64,000 bases of DNA from Acheta domesticus. Lineage: Eukaryota; Arthropoda; Insecta; Orthoptera; Gryllidae. This document shows positions 10,701 through 23,600 of this stretch, piece by piece (position 1 is the stretch's first letter; each line of letters starts with the position of its first letter). The position numbers and the translations under genes are program-made. The DNA is taken from NCBI GenBank assembly GCA_031308135.1, contig JAHLJT010009436.1:161236885-161300884 (forward strand), in the 5' to 3' direction. The notes beneath the pieces are model-generated. The model searched no databases. It was given only the letters and a program-made list of their open reading frames with translations, and was not told where the DNA came from.

Positions 10701-13700
10701 ATAGACTTTGTGTCACGTAAAGGAGGAGGAAGAGGCCTCCTGGCACTACGCAATAGTCGGGATGGGAAAGTATGTAGTCAGCCATCAAGATGACCCTCTA
10801 ATGAGGCAGGTCATGAAATCTGACCGAAGAATGGGAAACAGAGGCATTGTTAGTGTAGCAAGAAGCAAAGAAAACTATGCAAGACACGCAGAATGAAAGA
10901 GACACCGAACTTCTGATGCTACTTAACGTGAAATGTGAGACACAAAAATTGTTAAAGAAATCGTGGAGAGACAAATCACTCCAAAGACAATTTTTGAAAC
11001 GAATGGACAGAGCCCAGATCAATAAAGACCAATCATTTATGTGGCTTATAAAGGGGAAGAATGAAGCCGGAATCGGAAGCACTTATAATAGCTGCCAAAG
11101 ATCAGGTCTTGAGATCACATTATGATAAAGCGGTTCTCAAAATTTCCCAAGAGGATAAATGCCGCATTTGCCAGGAATACGTAGAAACCATTGATCATAT
11201 TTTCTCAGCTTGTCTAATCTTAGCAAAGACCGAATACTTGAAAAGACACGACAGGCTGTGTAGCTACCTCCACTGGCAGATCTGTACCGCCTTCGAACTT
11301 CCAAATACATGCCCCAAATGGTGCGAACACTCACCAAAACCGGTGACTATTGGATTGTGTACGATATTGTACGACCAACAAATTCAAACTGATCGCACGA
11401 TAGCGGTAAACAAACCGGATATAGTTATCCGGGATTTGGAGAAAAAGTCGTGTTTACTTGTCGATGTTGCTGTACCTTGCGATCAAAACGATGTTACCAT
11501 GGCGACAGAGAAACATCTTAAATACAGTGAAATTATTTTAGCGTGGCCGCTCAAGGTCAGGGCCCAGAGCTGCCGGAAGCGTCCATTCCTTAAACTTATC
11601 GCTTTCGGGGGGAGCGCGTCCCTTCCCAGGACGTGTTGACAGCACTACTCCAATTGAGTAAACATTGGCCCGGACTATTCGTCTCCGCAAGGTGCCAGTT
11701 TTCAGTTGCATTTCTCTAACAGAAACAGCTATTTCTATGAAGTTCTGTATAAGTGATTATTATTTTGTTGTGATCATTGCAATGCCTGTTTAGAGTAACT
11801 TGCATAAGGACGTCCTTCACAGTCAAACGCGTGAAGTCGTCGCCAAAGTACGTATATCAATTTATAAAAAGACGCTAAAGAAGGTATTGAAAATATCAAA
11901 GCAATTCTTAAGGCGGTAATTGCTGCATCGGGTGTTTCGATAATATCTATTTACAGAATTAATAAGGAAATTAATTCTGTTCAATCACGAGAATCGTGAT
12001 CATTTTCTACACCTAATAAAGAGAAGAAAAGGATGTGGAATCTGCTCTCGACAGTTTCAATGAGAGTGTGATTTGCCGCACAATGATTGAATGCACCATG
12101 TCCAGAAATCGTTATTTTTACAGGTCACGACGCGAACGATAGTAAACCCGGTGATAGTTATACTATTCATAATAGTGAGGAAACGGGTATCAGTGACAAT
12201 GGAAAACAAATGGATGATGAGGACAGAGCCAGGCCATCCCGTGAATTAGGTGTGTCTCCATTACCGAGCTAAGACACTACCACAAATTAATTTCCAAGAC
12301 CGTTAGCAAAGCGTGTGCGGTGAGGAAGACTAATATTTTTGGTATGGGCAGATGAGCCAGGCGCAAGCGAGCGCCGCCTCCTGTCTCCCTCCCCACCACT
12401 TTCAGCTTCCCCCTCTACCAGCAAATCCCAGCGGCCACGGTAGAAAAATTTAGCTGTACAAGAGTTTGGAAATCGAGATCAGCCGAATGTGGGGCGTAAA
12501 ACCACAGGTTGTACCGATAGTTATCGGAGCTCTGGGACTTTATTCGCAAAATTTGTGTAAGAATTTGTCTAAACTCCAGGTAATTCAAAAGACTGAGAAG
12601 TGCAAGAAATCGCTTTATTGGGAACAGCCCACATTTTGCGCAATGTACGAAAGGAACCGACAGTCCCTAGATCTGCTCCTTAAGTAGCTGGTTGCACCTG
12701 GAGTAGATTCTATATTCAGCCGACTCATAACATCTTTAGTCGTAGTGTAGTGGAATAATAATAATGAGTCTTCAGAATGGGAATCAGTCAGGACAGAACG
12801 TTGCTTAGTCATCGTTTGCTTCAAGTATGTGAATGTATATGAAAATGTCAATTTCACCCCAGACATTGCGAGCGATCGACAATCGACCAAAATTGGCCTC
12901 GCGATCGACTTGGCCACCTCTGGTTTATGACGATTCGGGCGCCCCTGAATACTATGCAACCCGCCGCATAGTTAAGGATTAAGCATTACGTCCCTGCATT
13001 CAAGTATTTTACCCTGGCTATTGTGAAATATCGGTCGGAATTATTACTTGTATCTCGGAGAAGTAAATCAAATTTCTTCACGATAGTGTCATAGCGAGCG
13101 CATGCCCAAATTTGAGAGAGAATGCTTTAACAATAGGATTCTTGACAACCATGCCCAAACCAGGACCTAGAATAAAGCCATACTTGCGAGAAAGTTTTAC
13201 ATCTATTAGAATTTTTGCACAGCGTAGCATAATACATGTTACCAGTAGCATGTATTGTAATAAACTGCAATAGCGAAGCATTGCCAGGTCCACTAGTTTA
13301 TAATAAATATTGCTGGCTATACTTGAACTGCTTGGCATTTTAAATGTCCTTTAGCATTTTTATAGTGTGGAGGCTTATAAATGGGAGCAGAAATACAATA
13401 CATATTACATTTGTAAAATTTAATGTAATATTTTATTTGGCTGTTTTTCAAAACTTAGAAGTAGTTATTGCAACAATGATTTGAAAATAAATAAATGATG
13501 AATTGATTGTCATTGAAACATTCAGTAATTAAAGACATAATTATGATTAATTAGCATTGCAGCAGAAAAAATCTTCTGGTATTTTGTAGTTCAATTCAGA
13601 CTGATGAGGTCTTAGTCAAGCACTCAACTGATGCATCAGATAAAAGGTTGCATGTTTAATTACTAAAAATACTCTGCTTTAAAGATTAGCTAATGTTTAA

Positions 13701-16700
13701 GGAATGAAATGTCACGGGTGCCCTAAAGGCTGAATTGTGAACAAGAGTCACAGAAAGTTGAATATTTTCGTCTCCCAAAACACTTAGTCAATTCAGTGAC
13801 AATCACAGCATATGTTCTTTGTCTCAAAAATCAAAGGGAGATTCTTATTTCGGTGCATTTAATATTATTGTTATTATTATTACATTAATTTTTTGTTGTG
13901 GTTTTTAAAATTATATAATCACTGCACACAATGATTATCATGTTTGTTAATATCGTTTTAAAATAATTGCATTGCTGCATTTCATGTTTTTTATTAGGCT
14001 TTACTGCTTAATAGTTTTCTTTAGTATTGTTCGTTTTACTTGTTTCATTGTGTGCAATGATAAAATTACGTTTTCTGAATGAGTTACCTATATTTTGCGA
14101 TAATGGATGGTTTGAGAAGCGAACTTCCCATTTATATTTAATTGTTTTCTTGTATCTTTAGAAAATGTCAACATTTTGAATATCCTAAGTGATCTTAATT
14201 TTATTATATTCATCAAAGTGATTTTTTAATGTGAAAAATTCGTATAAAAATTCAAAATTTTGTTTTATTATACGGCAGAAGCCATGTCAGTTGTTTTCTG
14301 TGAAAAAGTAACCACATTTGCCTTGATTTTTATTAAGCAGAATGAATAATAGGTAATTATATTTAACAATTAGGAGTCATGATTAAAATAAAAAATTGAT
14401 TACCTCACATGTATTAAAGAACATTGCTTATTAAAACGTTTTACAAAATTACAGGTTAACTTCAAAAAAATATAACGTAGAGATAACCAGTAGTTCTGCC
14501 ATGGGAAGATTTACTTTTCAATATCACCATTTAATATCACATTGGTTTTCACTAAAATGAAAGAGTGTTGTACACCTTAATCTGAATTGTATTTCTGTGT
14601 TTTTCCATTATTGGTAGTAACTTGAAGTACTTTTATAAATTTCAAAGAAAGTATTGTTAATACCATCTCTCTATTTTTCAAACAAGTCAGTCCTTGTCGA
14701 TGGGTTAATAAGGTAAATAGTTTGCCCATAATCCTTGGTATGACAGTCAATGTGTTTCAAGCTCATAGTCATTCTTGTACACAGATTTTTTATATTTGCT
14801 GAATTTTTCACAATTTCAGTTGTGTTCAAATTTCATATTTATTTGCATATTGTTCTTGTTGTCCAAAGCATATTATATCTTGTATAATTTTAATGTTTTG
14901 GTTATTTTTATTTCACTTTTAATGCTTCGAGATATATCTTTTCTTGAAACTCCATAACAAATTTCATTCTGAACTATAAATGGTATTAAACGCTGAGGAC
15001 TTCTGTGTAGTGAAATACTTTTATTTTAGCTATATGTATGAATAATTTATTGTAGCTTTTCTCAATAAAAAATGTTTTGTCATTTTGATTCTATTCTTAA
15101 GGCATTGCATTAAAATTCCTTAATTTTACGAAGATCATACTAAGTATGAGGACTTTGTAAGAAACTATGCAAATAGATATGTAAGAATAATTTTAGTCTG
15201 TACTGATCAATATTCCCATTATTGTCATTTAAATACAGAATTAATTATTCAGTTGCTAATTTTGGATCACAATTTGCTGGATTTTCCCATTTAAGAAAAA
15301 TAAGTATTCCCCTTTCGTTGCAGCTTATTGAACATTGTCAGTTCCTAGATTTTTCCATTTTTTCCTTATAGTCCTGACCAAGAAAGCAATGTTTAAGATG
15401 TTGACCAGTGTGAGGAGTGTAATTTCAGATATTATCTTTCCTTTTTATAAATATTCCATTTACTATGGATCTAGCATTATAATAAACAAGTTACATGAAA
15501 ACTAAACGTTACTAATACACTAGTAATCATTTATCATGGACACAACTAGTGCTTCTGTAAGGTCAATTGTTTCTTCCACTCTTCAGCTTTGGAAATGATT
15601 CTGAAATTATACTTGATAACCTTTGTTCTCAGAGGCAGTTAAAGGGAATATTGATTTTTGTTGCCTCTTTATTAATTTGAAGGAACATTATTTCATTATT
15701 GTATTTTCTTTATCATTTAATTTTTTAATGAGCTAGTTGAGCATGCATATTTATTCTTTGTAGTCAAAAGGATTTAAAGTGACGTATGGTTTTCAATTCA
15801 TGAAATATGTCTCGTTTCAATTGTCTTCCTTCCATTCCTTCCTAATAATAATTGAAAATCAATTAATGTCATATAGTATCTCATCAAATTTGTTGTTGTT
15901 TGGTAAGATTTCTATGGAGTACTAATTTTATGCTTTTGTGTTGCATCATTTAACTTACAACAAGAATTGTTAATTGTCCAACACTAAAAATGAATTCATT
16001 TCATGTCACAATCCTGCCATTTGTGTTATTTTCTAGGCTTTCTTTCCTTTAGCTGCCTCGTAACAATTTTGTTTTATCTTTGGCAGAATTTTAAATTTAT
16101 TGTTAAGTTTTGTGATTTTGGTAAGTGCCAACACAGATATAATTAGCAATAGCAATATTGAGTGATTAGTAAGAATCAAAATATCAACCACAAAGTTTTT
16201 AATAATATATTTAATGTTGCAAATAATTATCCAGTCTTGTCTCAGGAATCATATCCCATCTTGAATGGCATCAAGTATCATGGATTAAACATGTGGGAAT
16301 TAAATCACCACTGTCTTGTGCAGTTTTGTGACTATTGAAAAAACATTGTGATTGATATCTCTTAGATCTTTACTAATCATTATGGATTACCACAATATCT
16401 CCGCTGCCACCATGGAATTTATAGCAATATTTGTTTGTATTGCAATGTCTTCATTTCATCTTCACAACACATTTGTTTATTTTGATGTACCAGTAGTTAG
16501 AATTAAAACTGCTAAATTACTATGTAATATAGTGTCAAGCCATTAACAGATGTGATCTTTCTATGTTATTAGGTCAGAGTCGCCTAAACATTCAAAAAAG
16601 AAGGTTTCTCAAAAAGATAAGAAGAAAGAGAAGGAACGCCATAAACGGCGGAGATCATCTTCAACATCATCCAATGCTTCCTCTTCATCATCTTCCTCCT

Positions 16701-19700
16701 CTTCTTCAAGTGATAATGGGGATTCTAGTAGGTAGGTACTTCCTTCCCATTTTTGTGATCCAGGATGAAAAAACACATCTCCAGAGCTTCTTATATTTAA
16801 ATTTTCAAGTAAATGTATTGTACTTGTATGTAAACCATGTTGAAACATGAGCATCTTTTATTTTTGCACCTGTCTCATGTCTAACTGTAATTTTAATGTT
16901 GGGAACCAGTAACAGTGTGTCTTATTATTTGAATTCAGTTTAAAAATGAAAAACAGTACTCAAAAGTTTAATAACCCAAACTCTTCTGTTTTCAGTGAGT
17001 CATCTTCCAGTTGTGACAAGAAACATCGTAAAAAGAAAGAGCGGAGCAAGCAATCCACGAAGTCCAGTGATCATGGTGATAGCAACGCTAAGGAGAAACG
17101 GTCACATTCAGAGGTAAACGGGGCAGGTTGATATTCTCCTGTTATGTATAGTGTCTGTCATAAGCAGCGTATCCTATGGAAGTTTCACTAATTTGATATG
17201 TTTGTAGTGGTTTGAAAATAATGTTCATCACTGGATACATAATAACATATTGTATTTCTGATTGTTGTTTAATAGGAAATTTCAAAACAAATTCAAAATT
17301 TATGTTCTGCATCTTCAATATCCATGACTGCAATCAAACCTTTAGGTTTTGTGAAGATTACATTGGCATTTTGTAAAGAAATTATTGTTTCTTGTTTAAA
17401 CCTCAGAGTGAACACTTCAAGGTTCAAACAAGTAGCATTCATTTCTTTAGAAAGTAATGTTTGTTTGCCAAAGGATGTATGATGGTCTGCCAAAAACGGA
17501 AGTTGCAAAAAACAATTGAACAATGGACTAAACGTACATGAAAATTAATTTTGAAATCACAATTTTAATTTCTTCTGAATTTTTGGCAGTTCTGAATAAT
17601 TTAAAACCTGTGACTAAACTTTCATCAGCTTCATAATGAACAATTAATAGTAAGTGGATTAGTTATCATGTAATTGCTTAAGTTGTTGGTACTACCATAA
17701 AGGTCAAAAAAAAAATTTGTTTTAATCATTGAATGGTTGTAATAGATGCATGTATAAACAGTTTGCGAGAAGAATGGGTTTTGTTGTTTTGTTTGTATGT
17801 TTGCTTTTTGAAGAAACTGTAATAACTTTCTGTTAAACAGGATTTAACAATGCATGGATATTGAGAAATCTTCAGATTGTTAATATTGGGAATTAATCAT
17901 AATTGATTATCATCACAGTTGATTGATAAATCTCTTTTACTCCTAAAAGTGATACACAACATAGGTGCAAAGCTTGTGAGAAGCACTTGTAACCTCAAAA
18001 ATGTTCCTTCTAGAAGCGTGTTTGTGTATATTATCAATACCATATTATCATTGTCATCATCATTCAGAAGGTCCAAGTGCCTCCATTCTCACCTATTTAG
18101 ATATTTTGACGTCTCTGTTTGCCCTGGAAATGCTCCTAGTTGTTGCATCCCATTTTCACCTTTGTTTCCTGTTAATTTTCATCCAAAATTGTGTTTCATG
18201 GAATTTTGCTAACATATAAATGGACGTTTCCAAGGATATGTACAAATTGTAAGTATAGTTATTATTTGTTATGAAATTTTGTCATATCTTTATTTTTAAA
18301 TCCAAGACATTTCATGATAAAATTTATTATGACTCACCATTATAATGAGGTAATCCAGTATTTACTGAATTTCTGTTAATCTTATTTGGGAGATTGTCAT
18401 TATGATGCTTACTAATTTGTTTGTATAATTTGAAGCATCACCTCCTACACTCCTCAAACATATATGACTTTTCTGCATGCTAGTGACTTCCCTTGATTAA
18501 TCACATCTTAACATATGGTTGCTCAGAGAAACTTAAAAAATGTTGGCTCAAAGAAATATGTACAAAAAAATAAAAACAACTTTTTCTTACATTTTTGTTG
18601 TTTTAAATATATCAAAATATGTGTTGGAGGCAATATGGTAAATTGTTTCTGAGTTTGTGTTTGCGAAATTCAGCATGTAGTTGTCATGACAACCTGAAGA
18701 GAACTTCGTAATACAAAAATATTGTTCATAAGAGTAATACATGTGTCAAGATGTAATTATTTTTGTGAACCTTTTATGTGCAAGCATCACTGAAGTAACT
18801 AGTTATGAAGTGATCTGAGTAAAATGTCAAAAGTTAGAGCAATAAAAATTGTTCTTGTTTATAATACCACGCACCATTGCATAGGATCCTAAGTCAGTGA
18901 GTAAGTATGGCCATATAAAGAGTATATTGCAATTCTGGTGGCGGTGATTTATTTATACAATATGATTTAGACAACAATGTAAATTGCACATGCCATGTAT
19001 TCATATCTTTATTTTTTTAATGAAGCAAAAATGCTGAACTTTTTAGTGCATATCTTGTTGGAATGAATGTAATAGGAAGCATGTATCATTCTCTACATAC
19101 AATTGGAGGAGAAAATAAGTATACAGATGTATCTCAAAAGTGTTGATAAATGAATTGCTATTTCAAATTGAACAAGAGATCGGGGGGGGGGGACCAATTA
19201 CAAATATGTAAATGTTTAGTTGAGTTAATGAACCCCTGGACATAAACATAATTGCTGCTTACAAGTATTATAATACCACAATTTCTGTCCATATTAACAC
19301 ATTTCAGACATCACTTGTAAAACTCATTACAAGTTGTAGAACATGCTGTGTGAAAACTTGATTCTTTTAATGCTTGTATATCAACACAAATTCAACGATT
19401 AAAAAAGCATTTCATACACCTTTATCCCAACAAGGAGAAGGAATTCTCAAACTTTTGAACTTTGTGTCAAGGTATGGAACATTTCAATTAGATTTCATTA
19501 AGAAAAAAATTCTGTCTTGAATATTGAGTTGTAGGAAGACTCCAGAAAAAAAAAATTCTAATGCAATTTTTGAATATTCAGTTTTCACCCAAAATGTAAC
19601 CAGCACAACTTTCTTTACTACATGTGTGTGTGTGGAGTGGGGGGGAATTAAAGAATAAATTTAGAGCCAATTCTGAGAAAAAATAAAAAATTGCCTGTTT

Positions 19701-20596
19701 CATGCAAAATAACGCACACACTACTCATCTAATATATAAAGAATCAATTGTTTGTTTGCTCATATTTTATGCACTGCCGTTCATCCAATTGCGATAAAAC
19801 TTTGTCAACTTATTGCTTGCACTTGCGCGAAGAATAGAGACATACTGCAAAGTGAATGTCTGTATGTCTGTACCATATAGACGCACGTTGATTATGATTT
19901 TATTGTTAATGCCTCTGAACAGGAGCTCTACGCAACCCGCCGCACCCTTGAGTATTAAGCATGTCTTCGCTCCAAAGTCTTCTGCCCATGCTATTGTGAA
20001 ATATCGACCGGAATTATTATTTAAACGTTACCATGGCCAAGAAAATCAAATTTCTCCAAGAGAGCGAATGTTTGCCCAAACTCGAGGGAGAACATTTAAA
20101 CAATAAGATACTTGACAACCATGTCCAAAGCAGGACATAGAAAAAACCCATACATGCAAGAAAGTCTTTTGTCTATTAAAATTTTTGTGTAGCATAAAAC
20201 ATGATTAACAATTATGTGGCCAGTAGCACGTGAAGTGTGTAGTACATTGTAATAGTGAAGCATTCGATAGGTCCATCAGTATTTTCTAAAAATTCAACAT
20301 GACCTTATTTGAAGATCGTTTTTTGATGAACATATTTCATTAAGAAAAAAATATTGAACTTTTGCAGTTTACGGAAAAATAAGGGAAAATGATACCCATG
20401 CCATATCTTTAAATGTTCTTTATGCAATCTGAGAACAAAGTTTAATCCAAAAATTTGAAGCCACTTTTGAAAAGTTTTTGAATATTTGTTGAAGTTTATG
20501 TAAAATTCCCCCAAAAATCAAAGTATTTGTTTCACATTCAAGGGGCATCAGTCAGATTGGTCCAGAAATATCACATGCGCGTGCCCACACACACAT

Positions 20597-20629
<33 letters not shown>

Positions 20630-23600
20630 CACTCACACACTTACCCATACCACACACACACTCACACTCACACACTCACACTCACACTCTCACACACTCA
20701 CACTCTCACACACTCACACTCTCACACACTCACACACACACACACTCACACACTCACCACTCACACACTCACCACTCACACTCACACTCACACACTCACA
20801 CACACACTCACCCACACCACTCACCACACACTCACCCACACCACTCACCACACACTCACCCACACCACTCACCACACACTCACCCACACCACTCACCACA
20901 CACTCACCCACACCACTCACCACACACTCACCCACACCACTCACCACACACTCACCCACACCACTCACCACACACTCACCCACACCACTCACCACACACT
21001 CACCCACACCACTCACCACACACTCACCCACACCACTCACCACACACTCACCCACACCACTCACACACATACACGGTTCACTGTATATCCATTTGTGGGT
21101 GTTAAGAACCCACGAAACAAAACAAGGATTCTGACTGTAGAATATTTTAGAGGAAGCAATTTTCTACATACACGAACAAGATTTACCCTTTTTCATTTGT
21201 AGGACCTTGCAGTAAGAGTGTTTCAGTCGAAAAATAGCTGTTTTTTCTTGCAGCATTTCAATACTGCCTAAGTCGTAAGCAAGAAATTAAAAGTTGAGAT
21301 ACTTACTGAAAGGGTTAATTTATGTTGCATATACACGTAATATTAACATATAAAAATAAAGGTGTTTTGTGTTGTTGTTTTTCTTCTTCTTCTTCTTCTT
21401 CTTCTTTTTTTCTCCCTCCTCCCTTACTTCATATTTTGGGAACTAATTTATAGTTAAAAATTTAGGTAATCTTATATTGAGGTAAATTTTTGGAAATTTA
21501 TTTCAAGCAATAAAAGCGAGAGTTGTAATATTCAAGTAAATAGTATGGAAATATAAACTGTTCACAATTTTAAACGGAATAATATTCATCTAACAATGTT
21601 AATTGTTTTCATACTTTAATTTTATGTTATTTTAAAATCTTAAAATTCCAGTAAATAATTCAGGATAAGGAGATGGTAAAGGCTTCCTAGCATTACAACA
21701 GATATGTAAAGTATGCTACAGCTTCCAAATTACACTTTTTAATGCAAAAACATTATTGCTAAGAAACAATTCACTCAGCATTTTTGATTGTGCAACTATT
21801 AACTACACTTGCATGTGTCTCATGTACAGTGTATAAAAGTTTCTGTGTTATTTTAATTATAGCTTTCTTCTTACAAGGTTTGCTTTATTTGAATACTTTT
21901 TATGTGTGATTTTTTTAATTTCAGTTTTTAAAGCCTTCGGTGTGTATTGTTTATTTTTTGTATCTATTGTTCTCCTGATGTTTTGTGGTGGTTTATTTAC
22001 ATTTTGTAGATTAAAATTATTCTAGATGAAATATTTTGATATGATCACAGGAGGGTAGTTCCCCAAAGAAAGTCAATAATCACATACATGCAGTGGTCCT
22101 CTATACCACACAGTGCCTTGCAATTTTTGAGGTTTCCTTTTTTTGTAGTTTATGTTTTTGTATTGGATGTATTCTTGTTGTTTGTATCTCTGTATCGCAC
22201 AGGTGCTATAAGTAATAGAATCCAGTAAATATATATATGCATAAAAAATTTGCAATAAATTGCCAAAATTTGAAACCTTTTTCTTAATGACAAAAGTTCA
22301 AGATCATATTCATAAACTAACTTTTTAGTGCATTATTTACCCGTGTCACTGTTCTTTTGAATTCAGTTTAATGAAAATCATAATTAATATTTCCTTTTTA
22401 AAATTGTATTGGAACCAGAAAATTTTATATTTATAGGCTACTTGGTCTGAATTCACCGTGAAGTATGACATAATAATTTAGGTTTACTTTATATTTCTAG
22501 TAAGAGAATAATGTTCCCATGTTATAATCTTAATTGTCAGAGCCTTTAACTGTAGCCTGATAAGTTTCTGGTGTTTGCCAGAATCCTGAATTATACATAT
22601 TATAATATTAAAACATTGTAACAAAATAAAATTTAAAATAACAGTTTAAAAAATCAACATTGAATAGAAATATCCCAAAGGGATTTTTACATTTGGTGCC
22701 ATGCATGTATTGTGGTGTATTCATGAATTAGCAGTAGACAAAGTGCGAAGTGATTCTGTATTTTCATTTGTTCGTTTTGTTCTTGCCTGCAGAAACGACG
22801 GCCCTCTGGTAGTAGCAAGAAGAAGGGTGGGTCTGCAGATAGTGATACTGATAGGTAATTATTTAATGGCTTTATTACCCTTTAATTTTGTATGTTCATT
22901 GTGGATGATTTATTTGTCCGGTGCCATGTCCAAGATTTCAAAAATGACAAAAACAAATCAATATAATTACTTCCAAATGATAGTAATATTTTCTCTGCTC
23001 AGAAGAGAGAGAGAAAATTGTTCTGTTCCATTTTTTATCTCTGTATGAGTAGTATTTGACTTTATCCTCCTTCTGGAATCATGATTATCGTTATTTGTTT
23101 CAGTGGTCCAGAAACTGATAGCAAATCTTCAAAAAAGCGATCTTTGGAGAAGGGAGAAAAACATCGGGCAAAGCATGTGGCATCATCTCCTTCACCACCT
23201 CGCAATAGATCTCATTCTAATATTAACAGAAATGGCAGTCGTGATAAAAGAGATAAAAATGATATCAAATCCAAAAAGGGTCCTGACAGTGATGATGAAA
23301 AAAAACATAGTAGAAAAGATCGTGAAGTGAAGAAAAGAAAAGAAAATGTAGACAACAGTATCACACGGCAGCGTTCAGTGGAACGGCAAGCTAGGCGTTC
23401 CAGATCTTCATCTGTGAAAAGGGGTAGTGTGGACCAAAGGAAGAATCGCTCATCCCCAAAAGTTCAGTCACATCACAGGAAAAGTTACTCTCGTTCTCCC
23501 TCAGCTAAGCATCATCGGCTAAAAGATGGAAAAAATTCACGTAATTCCGTATCTCCCAAACGTCGCCGCTCACCTTCACCTCCAGCTAAGAAGTTTCGTA

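Larger units (their letters stand above)
9036..12768 (+). mobile_element. R2/R4-type LINE with restriction-like endonuclease, 5'-truncated and interrupted
   Basis: A second, unrelated LINE begins directly after the tail of the first, already inside its protein. It has a reverse transcriptase, a late CCHC knuckle and a PD...D restriction-like endonuclease, the hallmark of R2/R4/Dong-type elements. The 3' end is AATAATAATAATGAG at about 12753-12767. A 906-bp DNA transposon splits it at 11543-12448. Several frame changes and a damaged RT active site show it is long dead. Confidence 0.82.

Noticed and set aside
16352..16546. Open frames in introns and intergenic DNA (for example 16352, 30515, 33311, 40410, 54466)
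   Set aside because: Short, no recognisable similarity, low-complexity residue use typical of AT-rich chance frames, or inside repeats.
20797..21064. CRISPR-like array
   Set aside because: Contiguous units with no spacers in a eukaryotic intron; an ordinary minisatellite.
20595..21134. 179-residue open frame rich in H, T, S, P and its antisense counterpart
   Set aside because: It is entirely made by CA-rich and 24-bp tandem repeats whose unit length is a multiple of three.
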